A DNA stretch of 64,000 nucleotides from Chloracidobacterium sp. (GCA_016711345.1 JADJTD010000001.1:558001-622000), one strand, 5' to 3'. Positions 33,906 to 41,435 are shown, numbered from the stretch's first letter. Translations and numbers: made by a program. Notes: generated by a model not told the origin, from the sequence alone.

Positions 33906-34922
33906 TTACGACCCTTTCTTCAAATCGGCGATCGCCGTTTTGATCCGGTCAGCATTTGGTGCTTTTGGCAATAGCTCCAGGTATTTCTCGAGTTCGCTTA
34001 TGGCCTCAGAGTTCTTTTTTTTCTGAGCGTAGATCTGTCCAAGATAAAGATGTGCGAGAGCAAGCTTTTCACCAGCTGGACAAGCGATCGCAGTTTTTAA
34101 TCCACTCTCTGCAGCATCGATATTTCTCAGGTTGTAAAGCGAAATACCGAGGTACATATACGCCTCGCACATCGCTTTTTTCTGCTTAACCACATCATCG
34201 AAAACTGCGGCCGCAACCTCATAGTGTTTCTTTAAATACTGCGTGTATCCTACGGAGTATTTTGCTTCCAAATAATCAGGCTTGATCTGTACGGCCTTGA
34301 CGAAGGCTTCGAGAGCCAAATCGAGTTCGTTTTGCATTAAAAGAGCCGAGCCTTTTTCGTGATATGCCACTGCAAAATTCGGATATGCAGCGATTGCCTC
34401 ATCAAAAGATCTCACCGCAGCTTTCGCATCATTTTTCTGAAGTTTTTCTACACCTTGTTTAAACTTTTCAATGGCAGGCTTGGGGACATCCTTGAACATC
34501 GGATTGACCGAGTAAAAATCACCTTTTTTCTGACCTTCGACTCGAAGATACAATAGAACATTAAAGGTCCGCCCTGCAGGAGTGTCGCGATCTATAGTGA
34601 GGAACTCACTCTCTGACGGGTAGCCTTGAACTTTTACTGCGATCGTATAATTACCCGCGTTTATGCTTCCAGTTTGAAATGTTCCATCAATGTTGGTCGT
34701 GACTGAAAGACCCGGACCGTCCGAACTTGAAACATAGACCTTAACACCTGTTGCAGGCTTGCCATCCGGAAGGAGAACTCTGCCTTGGATACTATAATTA
34801 CCGCCATTGCTGTCAGCCGCTCGATTTCTATCACCAATTCCCTGCCCTGCGGCGGACATGACAAAAAGCCCAAGGGTCGCGAATAATATGAAAATAAACG
34901 TAGATCGCAGTTCGTTTTTCAT
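33906..34922 (-). CDS. Secreted TPR protein with carboxypeptidase-regulatory-like domain, embedded in the BMC locus
   Basis: 338 residues from ATG 34922, which has GGAAAGG about 8 bases upstream and opens into a signal peptide (FIFILFATLGLFVMSAAGQG). Residues ~35-130 are a carboxypeptidase regulatory-like sandwich (IQGRVLLPDGKPATGVKVYVSS ... TNIDGTFQTGSINAGNYTI). Residues ~150-338 contain about five tetratricopeptide repeats (KAAVRSFDEAIAAYPNFAVAYHEKGSAL and similar). Being exported, it cannot be a shell cargo. It sits between BMC-P genes with gaps of 6 and 17 bp, so it is co-transcribed, an odd arrangement. Confidence 0.82.
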   Translation of the reverse strand: MKNELRSTFIFILFATLGLFVMSAAGQGIGDRNRAADSNGGNYSIQGRVLLPDGKPATGVKVYVSSSDGPGLSVTTNIDGTFQTGSINAGNYTIAVKVQGYPSESEFLTIDRDTPAGRTFNVLLYLRVEGQKKGDFYSVNPMFKDVPKPAIEKFKQGVEKLQKNDAKAAVRSFDEAIAAYPNFAVAYHEKGSALLMQNELDLALEAFVKAVQIKPDYLEAKYSVGYTQYLKKHYEVAAAVFDDVVKQKKAMCEAYMYLGISLYNLRNIDAAESGLKTAIACPAGEKLALAHLYLGQIYAQKKKNSEAISELEKYLELLPKAPNADRIKTAIADLKKGS

Positions 34923-34939
34923 GTCACACCTTTCCTGTG

Positions 34940-35206
34940 TTAAGTAAAATCGATCTCGTCGATCACGCCGATGATCGCAGAATCGACCGGACAATCTTTA
35001 TTGCCTTCTGCCAAACGAGCAGACGAACCGCTAACGACGATGACCTTTTCGTGAAAGCCGGCACCGACCGTGTCAACGGAAACAATATAGCCGCTCTGGT
35101 CAGTGCCGTCGAGGTTGATCGGCTTGACGATGAGCAGCTTTTTACCGTGCAGGCGTTCGTCTTTTTGAGTGGACACAACAGTGCCCATGATGCGTGCGAT
35201 TATCAT
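34940..35206 (-). CDS. BMC-P (EutN/CcmL-type) microcompartment vertex protein 3
   Basis: 88 residues from ATG 35206: MIIARIMGTVVSTQKDERLHGKK, then SVDTVGAGFHEKVIVVSG and SAIIGVIDEIDF. In-frame codons further upstream are produced by a TTTGAAC repeat and are unlikely to be translated; the true ATG lacks a Shine-Dalgarno for the same reason. Homology to the other two vertex proteins is evident throughout. It is 18 bp upstream of the TPR gene. Confidence 0.92.
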   Translation of the reverse strand: MIIARIMGTVVSTQKDERLHGKKLLIVKPINLDGTDQSGYIVSVDTVGAGFHEKVIVVSGSSARLAEGNKDCPVDSAIIGVIDEIDFT

Positions 35207-35212
35207 TTTGAA

Positions 35213-35298
35213 GTTCAAAGTTTCAAGTTCAAAGTTCAAAGTTCAAAGTTAAGGCCGCCGAAGAGGAACCTTGGACCTGGAACTTTGAACTTTGAACT
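35213..35298. repeat. TTTGAAC/GTTCAAA imperfect palindrome between BMC-H and BMC-P3
   Basis: Tandem GTTCAAA units on the left (35213-35250) oppose AACTTTGAACTTTGAACT on the right (35281-35298). The left arm reaches to within 7 bp of the BMC-P3 ATG, and the right arm reaches the BMC-H stop. It resembles other dispersed repeats in the window (11631-11658) and could form a hairpin that dampens downstream translation. Confidence 0.75.
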
Positions 35299-35575
35299 AC
35301 TTACGTACGACCGGCAGCGTTTCATCAACGCTGGAATGCGGACGCGGTATAACGTGAACACTGACAAGCTCGCCGACGCGTCTTGCTGCTGCAGCGCCCG
35401 CGTCCGTTGCCGCTTTTACAGCCGCAACGTCACCGCGAACGATAGCGGTCACAAATCCTGCGCCGATCTTTTCATAGCCGATTAGTTGCACGTTTGCGGC
35501 CTTGACCATTGCGTCAGCGGCTTCGATCGTTGCCACCAAGCCTTTAGTTTCAACCATTCCCAATGCTTCTTGCAT
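35297..35575 (-). CDS. BMC-H shell protein (PduA/EutM/CcmK type)
   Basis: 92 residues forming hexameric tiles of a microcompartment shell. It has the family start ALGMVETKGLVATIEAADAMVKAA and the pore loop KIGAGFVTAIVRGDVAAVKAATDAG with G-A-G lining the pore, followed by VISVHVIPRP-like end. AAGGAG is 12 bases before the ATG. It is the only BMC-H in the window, and no BMC-T is present. It is downstream of the aldolase with a 111-bp palindromic gap and upstream of three BMC-P genes. Confidence 0.95.
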   Translation of the reverse strand: MQEALGMVETKGLVATIEAADAMVKAANVQLIGYEKIGAGFVTAIVRGDVAAVKAATDAGAAAARRVGELVSVHVIPRPHSSVDETLPVVRK

Positions 35576-35596
35576 TTAGTTTTGCTCCTTAGTTTC

Positions 35597-35672
35597 GGGC
35601 AGAAACGCGACTGTTAAGGAGCGTGCACAATGTTCGTCTAACGCACGCTCGTTAACACTCGCGTTTCGGCCC
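35597..35672. repeat. Long imperfect palindrome between aldolase and BMC-H
   Basis: GGGC-GAAACGCGA-TGTTAA-GAGCGTGC on the left (35597-35626) pairs with GCACGCTC-TTAACA-TCGCGTTTC-GCCC on the right (35643-35672), with a few bulges. There is no T-run. It could stabilise the upstream mRNA end or attenuate, giving different amounts of aldolase and shell. Confidence 0.75.
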
Positions 35673-35686
35673 GTTGTTCAATCAGT

Positions 35687-36487
35687 TTAACTCAATTTGG
35701 CCGCTTGGCTCAAAAGCTCTATTAATTCTTCGCGTGTAAATGAGATCTCGCCGCCGTTCGCCCCCGACTTTGCCGGATAGCTAACGTCCAATTCGCAGGA
35801 AATATGGGCATCGTGCAAATATCCGCAAGCCTGACAGCGGGCGTTTTCTTTCAGATAACCCGCTTTTTCTCTTATCTCGATGAGTTTTTTGATTGCATCC
35901 TGCGGCAGATCATTTGCGCCGCCGAGAGCTTTTGCCAAAATTGCGATCTTTGCCGTGTGTTCGAGTGTTTCAAGCCTGTCAAATGACTGCCAAAGATCTT
36001 CGCCGTAGGCAACCGCTCCGTGATTAGCCATCAACAGCGCGTTGTGATGCGTGACATACGGTTTCATCGCCTCGGTCAGCTCGTTTGTCGAAGGCGTTCC
36101 GTAATCGGTCAGAGGCACACAGCCGAGCGTCAGTATCACTTCCGACAGGATCGGTTTGTCTATCGCAAGTCCGGCAACCGCAAACGCCGTCCCGTGCGGC
36201 GGATGTGCGTGGCAGACCGCTTTTATGTCAGGCCGCATCTTGTAGATCAGTAGATGCATCGCAAGTTCCGACGATGCACGTTTGTCCGACAAGGGCTTGC
36301 CGTCCATATCGGTCAGCGCAAGGCAATCCTCAGTCATACGGCCCTTGCAAGTCATCGTCGGCGTCGCCAGCACCGTATTCTCATCGAGCCGAACGCTTAC
36401 ATTGCCGTCCGACGAGACCACATAGCTGCGTTCATAAAGCAGCTTGCCTATCTCGACAATTAGTTTTCGAGCTGAATATTCGTCCAT
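35687..36487 (-). CDS. Class II aldolase/adducin family protein (fuculose/rhamnulose-1-phosphate aldolase-like), putative BMC cargo
   Basis: 266 residues of the zinc-dependent aldolase family. Zn ligands are in CHAHPPHGTAFA and in ANHGAVAYG, with the acid/base Glu in SSELAMH. Family members cleave sugar phosphates such as fuculose-1-phosphate to lactaldehyde and dihydroxyacetone phosphate. The C-terminus carries about 50 extra residues with CQACGYLHDAHISC and a final amphipathic helix (FTREELIELLSQAAKL), in the position and style of a shell-targeting peptide. First gene of the leftward BMC locus, with palindromic operators ~100 bp upstream. Confidence 0.88.
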   Translation of the reverse strand: MDEYSARKLIVEIGKLLYERSYVVSSDGNVSVRLDENTVLATPTMTCKGRMTEDCLALTDMDGKPLSDKRASSELAMHLLIYKMRPDIKAVCHAHPPHGTAFAVAGLAIDKPILSEVILTLGCVPLTDYGTPSTNELTEAMKPYVTHHNALLMANHGAVAYGEDLWQSFDRLETLEHTAKIAILAKALGGANDLPQDAIKKLIEIREKAGYLKENARCQACGYLHDAHISCELDVSYPAKSGANGGEISFTREELIELLSQAAKLS

Positions 36488-36908
36488 AAAACAGGAAACC
36501 CCAGATTAACACATCTGGTCGAGCGAGTGCCAAAACCGACCAAAAGCTGAACAACTCCGGCGTTATGCTCTGCATTGAACCATGGAACAAATACTACTTG
36601 TTCCTACCAGAGTAGGAAATAATACTACTATTTCCTACCATGAAATGGGTCTGGAATAAGTAACTCATTGCATTTACACAGTTTATTCCATTCGTTCCGT
36701 TCAGTGTCAAAATAAAAAGTTTTTCTAAAAAATCAATTTTCAAAGAGCCGTTTAATTCAGTCAAAAAAGTAACACAATTTTCTATAAATTGCAAGAATTT
36801 TTATCTATGAAACGCTGCCTACAGGTCTTGGTATAAATAGAAAACCACAGATCAACTTGTCGTCGTGGACGGCGTTGACCTGTGGTTTAGATTTGGCAGA
36901 AATTTATA
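36488..36908. other. 420-bp region upstream of the BMC locus
   Basis: It holds two tandem dyads (36584-36637) and otherwise AT-rich sequence without a convincing gene. A 66-codon minus-strand reading frame at 36594-36794 overlaps the dyads and has no ribosome-binding site. The direct word AACTTGT/TTGTT occurs several times. Confidence 0.5.
36584..36637. promoter_or_regulatory. Duplicated dyads with identical spacers, candidate operators of the BMC locus
   Basis: The first dyad is GGAACAA and TTGTTCC; the second is TAGGAAATA and TATTTCCTA. Both arms flank the same seven-base spacer, ATACTAC. The dyads lie 31 bp apart (about three helical turns) and about 100-150 bp upstream of the aldolase start. 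Neighbouring arms (TTCCTAC and GTAGGAA) can also pair with each other, so an alternative RNA fold is possible. Confidence 0.6.
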
Positions 36909-37220
36909 TTACCTGCTGCGATCTTTGTGAACCCTTACCGGAGGCGGAGGAGGCAGGACCGGTTCGTCGATGCTTTGCGAATTCAAAAACTGGTCGGGAA
37001 CATGTTCAAATTCACTCGCACTCTGCCCGATCCGCAGACGAATGTTTTCTTCACGTAATTGTTCGTTCTCAATTCGAAGTTCCCGTACCTCATGGCGGCA
37101 TTTGCTTCGATTTCCAAATCGCGGGGCTCCAATATTTACAAAAAAACTAGCGACAAAGATCCCAATTGCAAACGTCGCTAAAAACGGCAACGCTCTCTTT
37201 AACCAACCTATATTTCCCAT
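36909..37220 (-). CDS. Small single-span membrane protein with coiled coil
   Basis: 103 residues. One membrane helix (LPFLATFAIGIFVASFFVNI) is followed by a basic turn and a charged coiled-coil helix (EVRELRIENEQLREENIRLRIG), and the tail is Pro-rich (EPVLPPPPPVRV). The first 12 residues are cytosolic. Unrecognised. It starts 15 bp after the rex stop and follows it on the same strand, so may share the transcript, but no functional link is established. Confidence 0.6.
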   Translation of the reverse strand: MGNIGWLKRALPFLATFAIGIFVASFFVNIGAPRFGNRSKCRHEVRELRIENEQLREENIRLRIGQSASEFEHVPDQFLNSQSIDEPVLPPPPPVRVHKDRSR

Positions 37221-37235
37221 GATCTTACCTCTCTA

Positions 37236-37904
37236 TTACTGCTTACGACGGCTTTTGGCTTTCGGTTTCAACTGATTGACCGGCTGCGCCAGAAAATATG
37301 AAAGACTTTCCAGCGATGTTGTCAGATCGATCGTTTTCAATTTCACATCCTTGGATGCTTTTAATGCGACCGGTGCAAAATTCATTACAGCTTTGATGCC
37401 GGCTTTTGTGACTCTTTCCAAAGTATTTTGGGCATTTGCCGCCGGAACCGCGATCACCGCTACTTCTATCTTATCCCTTTTGACGACCGCAGCAAAATTT
37501 TTGATGTCCAGAATCTCAACATTCCCGATTTTTTTTCCGATCTTCTTCGGATCCGCGTCAAAAAGCGCGGCAACGGTAAAATTTGCCTTCTTAAAACCAT
37601 AGTAATCGGTAAGCGCCGTGCCCAATCGGCCGGCTCCGATAATGCAGACGCGATGTTCCTTATCAAGCCCTAAAATGTGCGTCAGATGGTCGCGAAGTGC
37701 CTCGACCCTATAACCGACGCCGCGGACACCGAATTCGCCAAAATACGCGAGGTCTTTGCGTATCTGTGCGGAATTGAGATGAAATATCTCCGCCAAAGCT
37801 TTTGACGACACCGTCTTAGCACCTTTCGCCGCTAGATCGTTCAAACAGCGCAGATAAACGCTTAAACGGTTGGTAGTCAGCTCTGAGATCTTTTCCGACT
37901 TCAT
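37236..37904 (-). CDS. rex: Redox-sensing transcriptional repressor Rex
   Basis: 222 residues from ATG 37904. The N-terminal winged helix includes NRLSVYLRCLNDLAAKG and the recognition part NSAQIRKDLAYFGEFGVRGVGY, nearly the Rex consensus. The Rossmann domain has GAGRLGTAL (NADH binding), and the C-terminal helix is domain-swapped in known Rex structures (ALKASKDVKLKTIDLTTSLESLSYFLAQ). Rex releases operator DNA when NADH/NAD+ rises. A longer in-frame start at 38024 would add ~40 residues encoded by a TTTGCGG repeat and is unlikely. Upstream of the BMC locus on the same strand. Confidence 0.93.
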   Translation of the reverse strand: MKSEKISELTTNRLSVYLRCLNDLAAKGAKTVSSKALAEIFHLNSAQIRKDLAYFGEFGVRGVGYRVEALRDHLTHILGLDKEHRVCIIGAGRLGTALTDYYGFKKANFTVAALFDADPKKIGKKIGNVEILDIKNFAAVVKRDKIEVAVIAVPAANAQNTLERVTKAGIKAVMNFAPVALKASKDVKLKTIDLTTSLESLSYFLAQPVNQLKPKAKSRRKQ

Positions 37905-37958
37905 TGATAACAAATAAAACAGAATGCGAAATGCAGTGCAAGCTGACTCTTTAAGTTC

Positions 37959-38020
37959 CTTTGCGGTCTTTGCGGCTTTGCGGGAAATCTTTATCCCGCA
38001 AAGACGCAAAGACCGCAAAG
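37959..38020. repeat. CTTTGCGG-type palindromic dispersed repeat between rex and ruvA
   Basis: CTTTGCGGTCTTTGCGG on the left pairs with CCGCAAAGACGCAAAG-type sequence on the right, with inner arms GCGGG/CCCGC around AAATCTTTA. The same family occurs at 43304-43364 and, in half form, at 18091-18117. Confidence 0.8.
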
Positions 38021-38110
38021 TCAAGAAAGATCTATCTATATTACGAACGATTCCGAGACATTGCGATGTTCCTCAATTTGCATTACAATTCCTGTTTCAA
38101 CTGTGAAACA

Positions 38111-38716
38111 ATGATTGCTTACCTATCCGGAAAACTTCTCGAAAAACAAACCAACACCGCGATCATCGACGTCGGCGGTGTCGGTTACGAAGTATCGATC
38201 CCGCTCTCGACATTTTACGAGCTTGGTGAGATCGGCTCGGATGTCAGTCTGCGGATATATACGAGCGTCCGCGAAGACGCCATCCAGCTATTTGGCTTCA
38301 AAACCCTGCGCGAGCGTGAGCTTTATCTGCAACTGATCTCGGTTCAGGGCATCGGCGCAAAATCGGGCATTACGATGCTCTCCGGCATGAGCGCCGACGA
38401 GATAATAACGGCGATCCGCAGTAATGACCTTGTTCGCCTGACATCGATCCCAGGCGTTGGCCGCAAGACTGCCGAGCGGCTCGTAATTGAGCTGCGCGAC
38501 AAGGTTGGAAAAGTGTCCGGCGACTCCTCGCTCGACTCAGCCACGCAAAAAACAATGCCGACTGATGACGTTTTCGAAGATGCCTTGTCAGCGCTCGTAA
38601 ATCTCGGCTATCAACGAAATCTCGCCGAAAAGGCACTAAATCAATCTGCTCAGGAAGGCACGGAGATATCGGTTCAAAAACTGCTTCGTCGGGCGTTGCA
38701 GGTGTTGGCAAAATAA
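38111..38716 (+). CDS. ruvA: Holliday junction helicase subunit RuvA
   Basis: 201 residues from ATG 38111. It has the OB fold start MIAYLSGKLLEKQTNTAIIDVGGVGYEV, two HhH motifs (ISVQGIGAKSGITML and LTSIPGVGRKTAERLVIELRDK) and the C-terminal UBA-like domain (DALSALVNLGYQRNLAEKAL) that activates RuvB. In-frame sequence upstream of 38111 derives from a dispersed repeat. It is separated from ruvB by a frameshifted gene and a CPBP gene. Confidence 0.95.
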   Translation: MIAYLSGKLLEKQTNTAIIDVGGVGYEVSIPLSTFYELGEIGSDVSLRIYTSVREDAIQLFGFKTLRERELYLQLISVQGIGAKSGITMLSGMSADEIITAIRSNDLVRLTSIPGVGRKTAERLVIELRDKVGKVSGDSSLDSATQKTMPTDDVFEDALSALVNLGYQRNLAEKALNQSAQEGTEISVQKLLRRALQVLAK

Positions 38717-38717
38717 C

Positions 38718-39168
38718 ATGGTATACAAACATTTATTTTTCCTATTATCTTTGATCCAACTAGGGCATTGTAGCGGCGATTGGGGTGGTACTCGGGGTCC
38801 ACTTTATGACATCCGTCAAATTCCAGTTGGTCAACATAGTGTTTACTTTAAGAGAGAGATTAGAGGGCGGAATTATGAAGGGCTTTCAATCTCAACCGAT
38901 GGAAATATGTGTAATGGCCCATCCAAAAAAACGGATTTTTTTGTCGATAGTGAAACGATTGGAATGGTTTTTTATAAAGTGAAAGGTGATGAGCTGCAAA
39001 TTTATTCGCAAAATGTCTTCACCTCCTCCTCAAATAGACAACAACTTCCCGATTAAGATTGTTCAAAAACCAATTCCAGTATCCGAGCACAGCGGAGAAA
39101 ATGCCATAAAGCTTGGTTATACAGAACTAGTATTGTCAGACGGCTCTTTAAAATACTGCACCAAGTAG
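38718..39168 (+). pseudogene. Secreted small protein, apparently frameshifted
   Basis: The first frame encodes a signal peptide (MVYKHLFFLLSLIQLGHCSG) and ~90 residues, then ends at 39056 after LQIYSQNVFTSSSNRQQLPD. A second frame overlapping it from ~38986 continues with SSPPPQIDNNFPIKIVQKPIP and SEHSGENAIKLGYTELVLSD to 39168. The second part reads as natural protein and lacks a ribosome-binding site, so a one-base indel near 39010-39050 is likely. Family unrecognised. It is squeezed between ruvA and the CPBP gene. Confidence 0.5.
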
Positions 39169-39176
39169 CAAGGTTA

Positions 39177-39938
39177 ATGCTCGAATTAGCACGACAAATA
39201 TGGAGCGATCTTGCGACACTTGATCGCCGCACTGTTTTTGCATTCGTTTACGCGGCTGTCGGCCTGACATGCATTTCGTATTTCAAAAATCCTGATTATC
39301 TTGCCGCGATATTGTCGGGCACTCGATTTGCCGACGTCGGCGTTGAGGCCGCTCACCCGACGAATAACAATCTTTACGGCCTGATCTGGTGGGTTTTTGT
39401 GTCGGTGATGTTTTATTTTGTCATGCCGGCGTTATTCACAAAGTTTGTGCAAAAGCGCAAACTGAGCGAGATCGGTCTCGCGTTCACAATTGAAAAAGGC
39501 TTTGCATCGATATTGCTAAAATGCGTTTTAATAATGCTGCCGCTCATTTATCTGATGTCGCTGACCGATGGCTTTGCAAGTAAGTATCCGTTCCTCAAGG
39601 TTTACAACGGCGATCCATATTTCAGCACGACATTGCTTATTTGGGAACTCGTCTATTTCTTTCAGTTCTTTGGACTCGAGTTCTTTTTTCGCGGCTTTTT
39701 GCTTCATAGTTTCAAACCGACGCTTGGGCTTTATTCGATACTCGCGATGACCGTTCCCTACACGATGATCCATTTTCAAAAGCCAATGCCGGAGACTTTT
39801 GCGGCCGTTTTCGCCGGTATTTTTCTCGGCTGGTTGAGTTATAAAAACGGCACGATATGGATCGGCCTCGTCCTGCATTGCATCGTCGCCTTTTCGATGG
39901 ATATTTTGGCTTTATACAATAAGGGGCTATTATTTTGA
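39177..39938 (+). CDS. CPBP/Abi-type intramembrane protease-like protein
   Basis: 253 residues with about seven membrane segments. The CPBP motifs are partly present: FGLEFFFRGFLLHSF (ExxxR, though the first E of the usual EExxxR is replaced), IHFQKPMPE, and a late conserved HC in VLHCIVAF. Loss of the double glutamate might affect catalysis. Such proteins are membrane-embedded metalloproteases, often involved in peptide or prenyl-protein processing. Its stop overlaps the ruvB ATG (TGATG), implying coupling to ruvB. Confidence 0.75.
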   Translation: MLELARQIWSDLATLDRRTVFAFVYAAVGLTCISYFKNPDYLAAILSGTRFADVGVEAAHPTNNNLYGLIWWVFVSVMFYFVMPALFTKFVQKRKLSEIGLAFTIEKGFASILLKCVLIMLPLIYLMSLTDGFASKYPFLKVYNGDPYFSTTLLIWELVYFFQFFGLEFFFRGFLLHSFKPTLGLYSILAMTVPYTMIHFQKPMPETFAAVFAGIFLGWLSYKNGTIWIGLVLHCIVAFSMDILALYNKGLLF

Positions 39939-41002
39939 TGAACGCTATTTCAACGCAAATCATGACCAACGCCGCGGCAATTAACATCAGAAACGAAGAA
40001 CTATCGCCCGAAGAAAGTAAATTTGAGGCGACGCTTCGGCCTGCGCAGTTGGCCGAATACATCGGCCAAACAAAGGTCAAAGAAAACCTGCGAGTCTTTA
40101 TGAAGGCGGCTCTCAAACGCCGCGAAGCTCTTGACCATATATTGCTCACAGGTCCGCCAGGCGTTGGCAAAACAACTCTTTCGAACATCGTTGCCAACGA
40201 GATGGGTGCGTCGCTCAAATCGACCTCTGGCCCCGTGATCGAAAAGGCAGGCGATCTGGCTGCAATATTGACCAATCTCGAAGAAGGCGATGTGCTTTTC
40301 ATCGACGAAATACATCGGCTCAATCCCGCGATCGAGGAAATTCTCTATCCGGCGATGGAGGACTACAATCTCGACATTATGATCGGCCAAGGCACCGCCG
40401 CGAGATCGATCAAGCTTGAGCTGCCAAAGTTCACATTAATCGGAGCAACCACCAGGCCCGGAATGATCACGGCTCCGCTGCGTGGAAGGTTTGGGATCAT
40501 ATTTCACCTTGATTTTTATGGTGTCGATGACCTTCAAACGATCTGCGAACGTTCGGCTAACATCCTCGAAGTTGTCATCGAGAATCTAGGCTCGCATGAG
40601 ATCGCCAAACGCGGTCGCGGCACGCCGCGTATCGTAAATCGCCTGCTACGCCGAGTACGCGATTTTGCCGAAGTCGATCACGACGGCTGTATTTCCGAAC
40701 ACGTTGCTTCGAGTGCTCTCGACAGAATGGAAGTCGACAGCTATGGCCTCGACGAACGCGATACCAAATTGATGAGAACCATCATCGAGAAATTCGACGG
40801 CGGCCCGGTCGGCTTGGGAACGATCTCAGCCGCGATCAACGAAGAAAAAGACTCGATCGAAGAGATCATCGAACCATACCTGCTCCAGATCGGCTTCCTC
40901 AACCGCACACCCCGCGGACGCATGGCGACACGCCTCGCTTACGAACATTTCGGTCTCGATTCATTAATGCCGACGAATAACAATCCTGCACTTTTTTCGT
41001 GA
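39938..41002 (+). CDS. ruvB: Holliday junction helicase motor RuvB
   Basis: 354 residues. It is the AAA+ motor of branch migration with RuvA. Walker A is LLTGPPGVGKTTLSN, Walker B FIDEIHRLN, sensor TTRPGMITAPLRGRFG, followed by the winged-helix end (IGFLNRTPRGRMATRLAYEHFG). ATG 39938 overlaps the CPBP stop; an in-frame ATG at 39962 is also possible. It has a slightly extended N-terminus compared with usual. Confidence 0.96.
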   Translation: MNAISTQIMTNAAAINIRNEELSPEESKFEATLRPAQLAEYIGQTKVKENLRVFMKAALKRREALDHILLTGPPGVGKTTLSNIVANEMGASLKSTSGPVIEKAGDLAAILTNLEEGDVLFIDEIHRLNPAIEEILYPAMEDYNLDIMIGQGTAARSIKLELPKFTLIGATTRPGMITAPLRGRFGIIFHLDFYGVDDLQTICERSANILEVVIENLGSHEIAKRGRGTPRIVNRLLRRVRDFAEVDHDGCISEHVASSALDRMEVDSYGLDERDTKLMRTIIEKFDGGPVGLGTISAAINEEKDSIEEIIEPYLLQIGFLNRTPRGRMATRLAYEHFGLDSLMPTNNNPALFS

Positions 41003-41006
41003 TGCC

Positions 41007-41420
41007 ATGGACAATCAAACATCGCCTCTAAAAGCTGAGACCCAAGTAATAAAGTCCGCCTACGCCGCACTCAACCGGAACGATATAGACGGGTTCGTCA
41101 AAGATTTCGACCCGCAGATCGAGCGGATCGAATTCGAGGGATCTCCGAATGCTGGGGCTTATCATGGTATCGATGACGTTAAGGCCCACGTAGCCAAAGG
41201 CCGCTCGACGTGGGCCAAAGGCTCTTGCGAACCGTCGCGATTCGTCACTGCCGGCGATAAGATCGTTGTGACCTGCCACGTCCGCGTCAGGCTAAAAGAC
41301 CAACCCGATTGGCTCGAAGGCCGCACCGCCGATATATATACTTTCCGCGACGGAAAGGTCATCGAGTTTCGCACCTTCGCCGACGAAAGCGAGGCTCGCG
41401 AATACGCCGGAGTAGACTAA
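41007..41420 (+). CDS. SnoaL-like/NTF2-fold protein
   Basis: 137 residues of the cone-shaped NTF2 fold: AYAALNRNDIDGFVKDFDPQIERIEF start, a YHGIDDVKAHV segment, strands VVTCHVRVRLKDQP and IYTFRDGKVIEFRTFADESEA. This is the SnoaL-like family, usually small ligand-binding proteins or enzymes of unknown substrate. It starts 4 bp after the ruvB stop, so is probably co-transcribed with it. Confidence 0.82.
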   Translation: MDNQTSPLKAETQVIKSAYAALNRNDIDGFVKDFDPQIERIEFEGSPNAGAYHGIDDVKAHVAKGRSTWAKGSCEPSRFVTAGDKIVVTCHVRVRLKDQPDWLEGRTADIYTFRDGKVIEFRTFADESEAREYAGVD

Positions 41421-41435
41421 CAAAAGGAGAACTCT

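Noticed and set aside
35213..35298. Rho-independent terminator between BMC-H and BMC-P3
   Set aside because: The palindrome is AT-rich with tandem repeats and no T-run; it matches dispersed repeats elsewhere, so it is listed as a repeat.
36594..36794. 66-codon leftward frame in the BMC upstream region
   Set aside because: Overlaps the operator-like dyads, has no ribosome-binding site, and the residue composition is that of AT-rich noise.
36488..36908. Rex operator upstream of the BMC locus
   Set aside because: The dyads do not match TTGTGA-N6-TCACAA; calling them Rex sites would be a guess.
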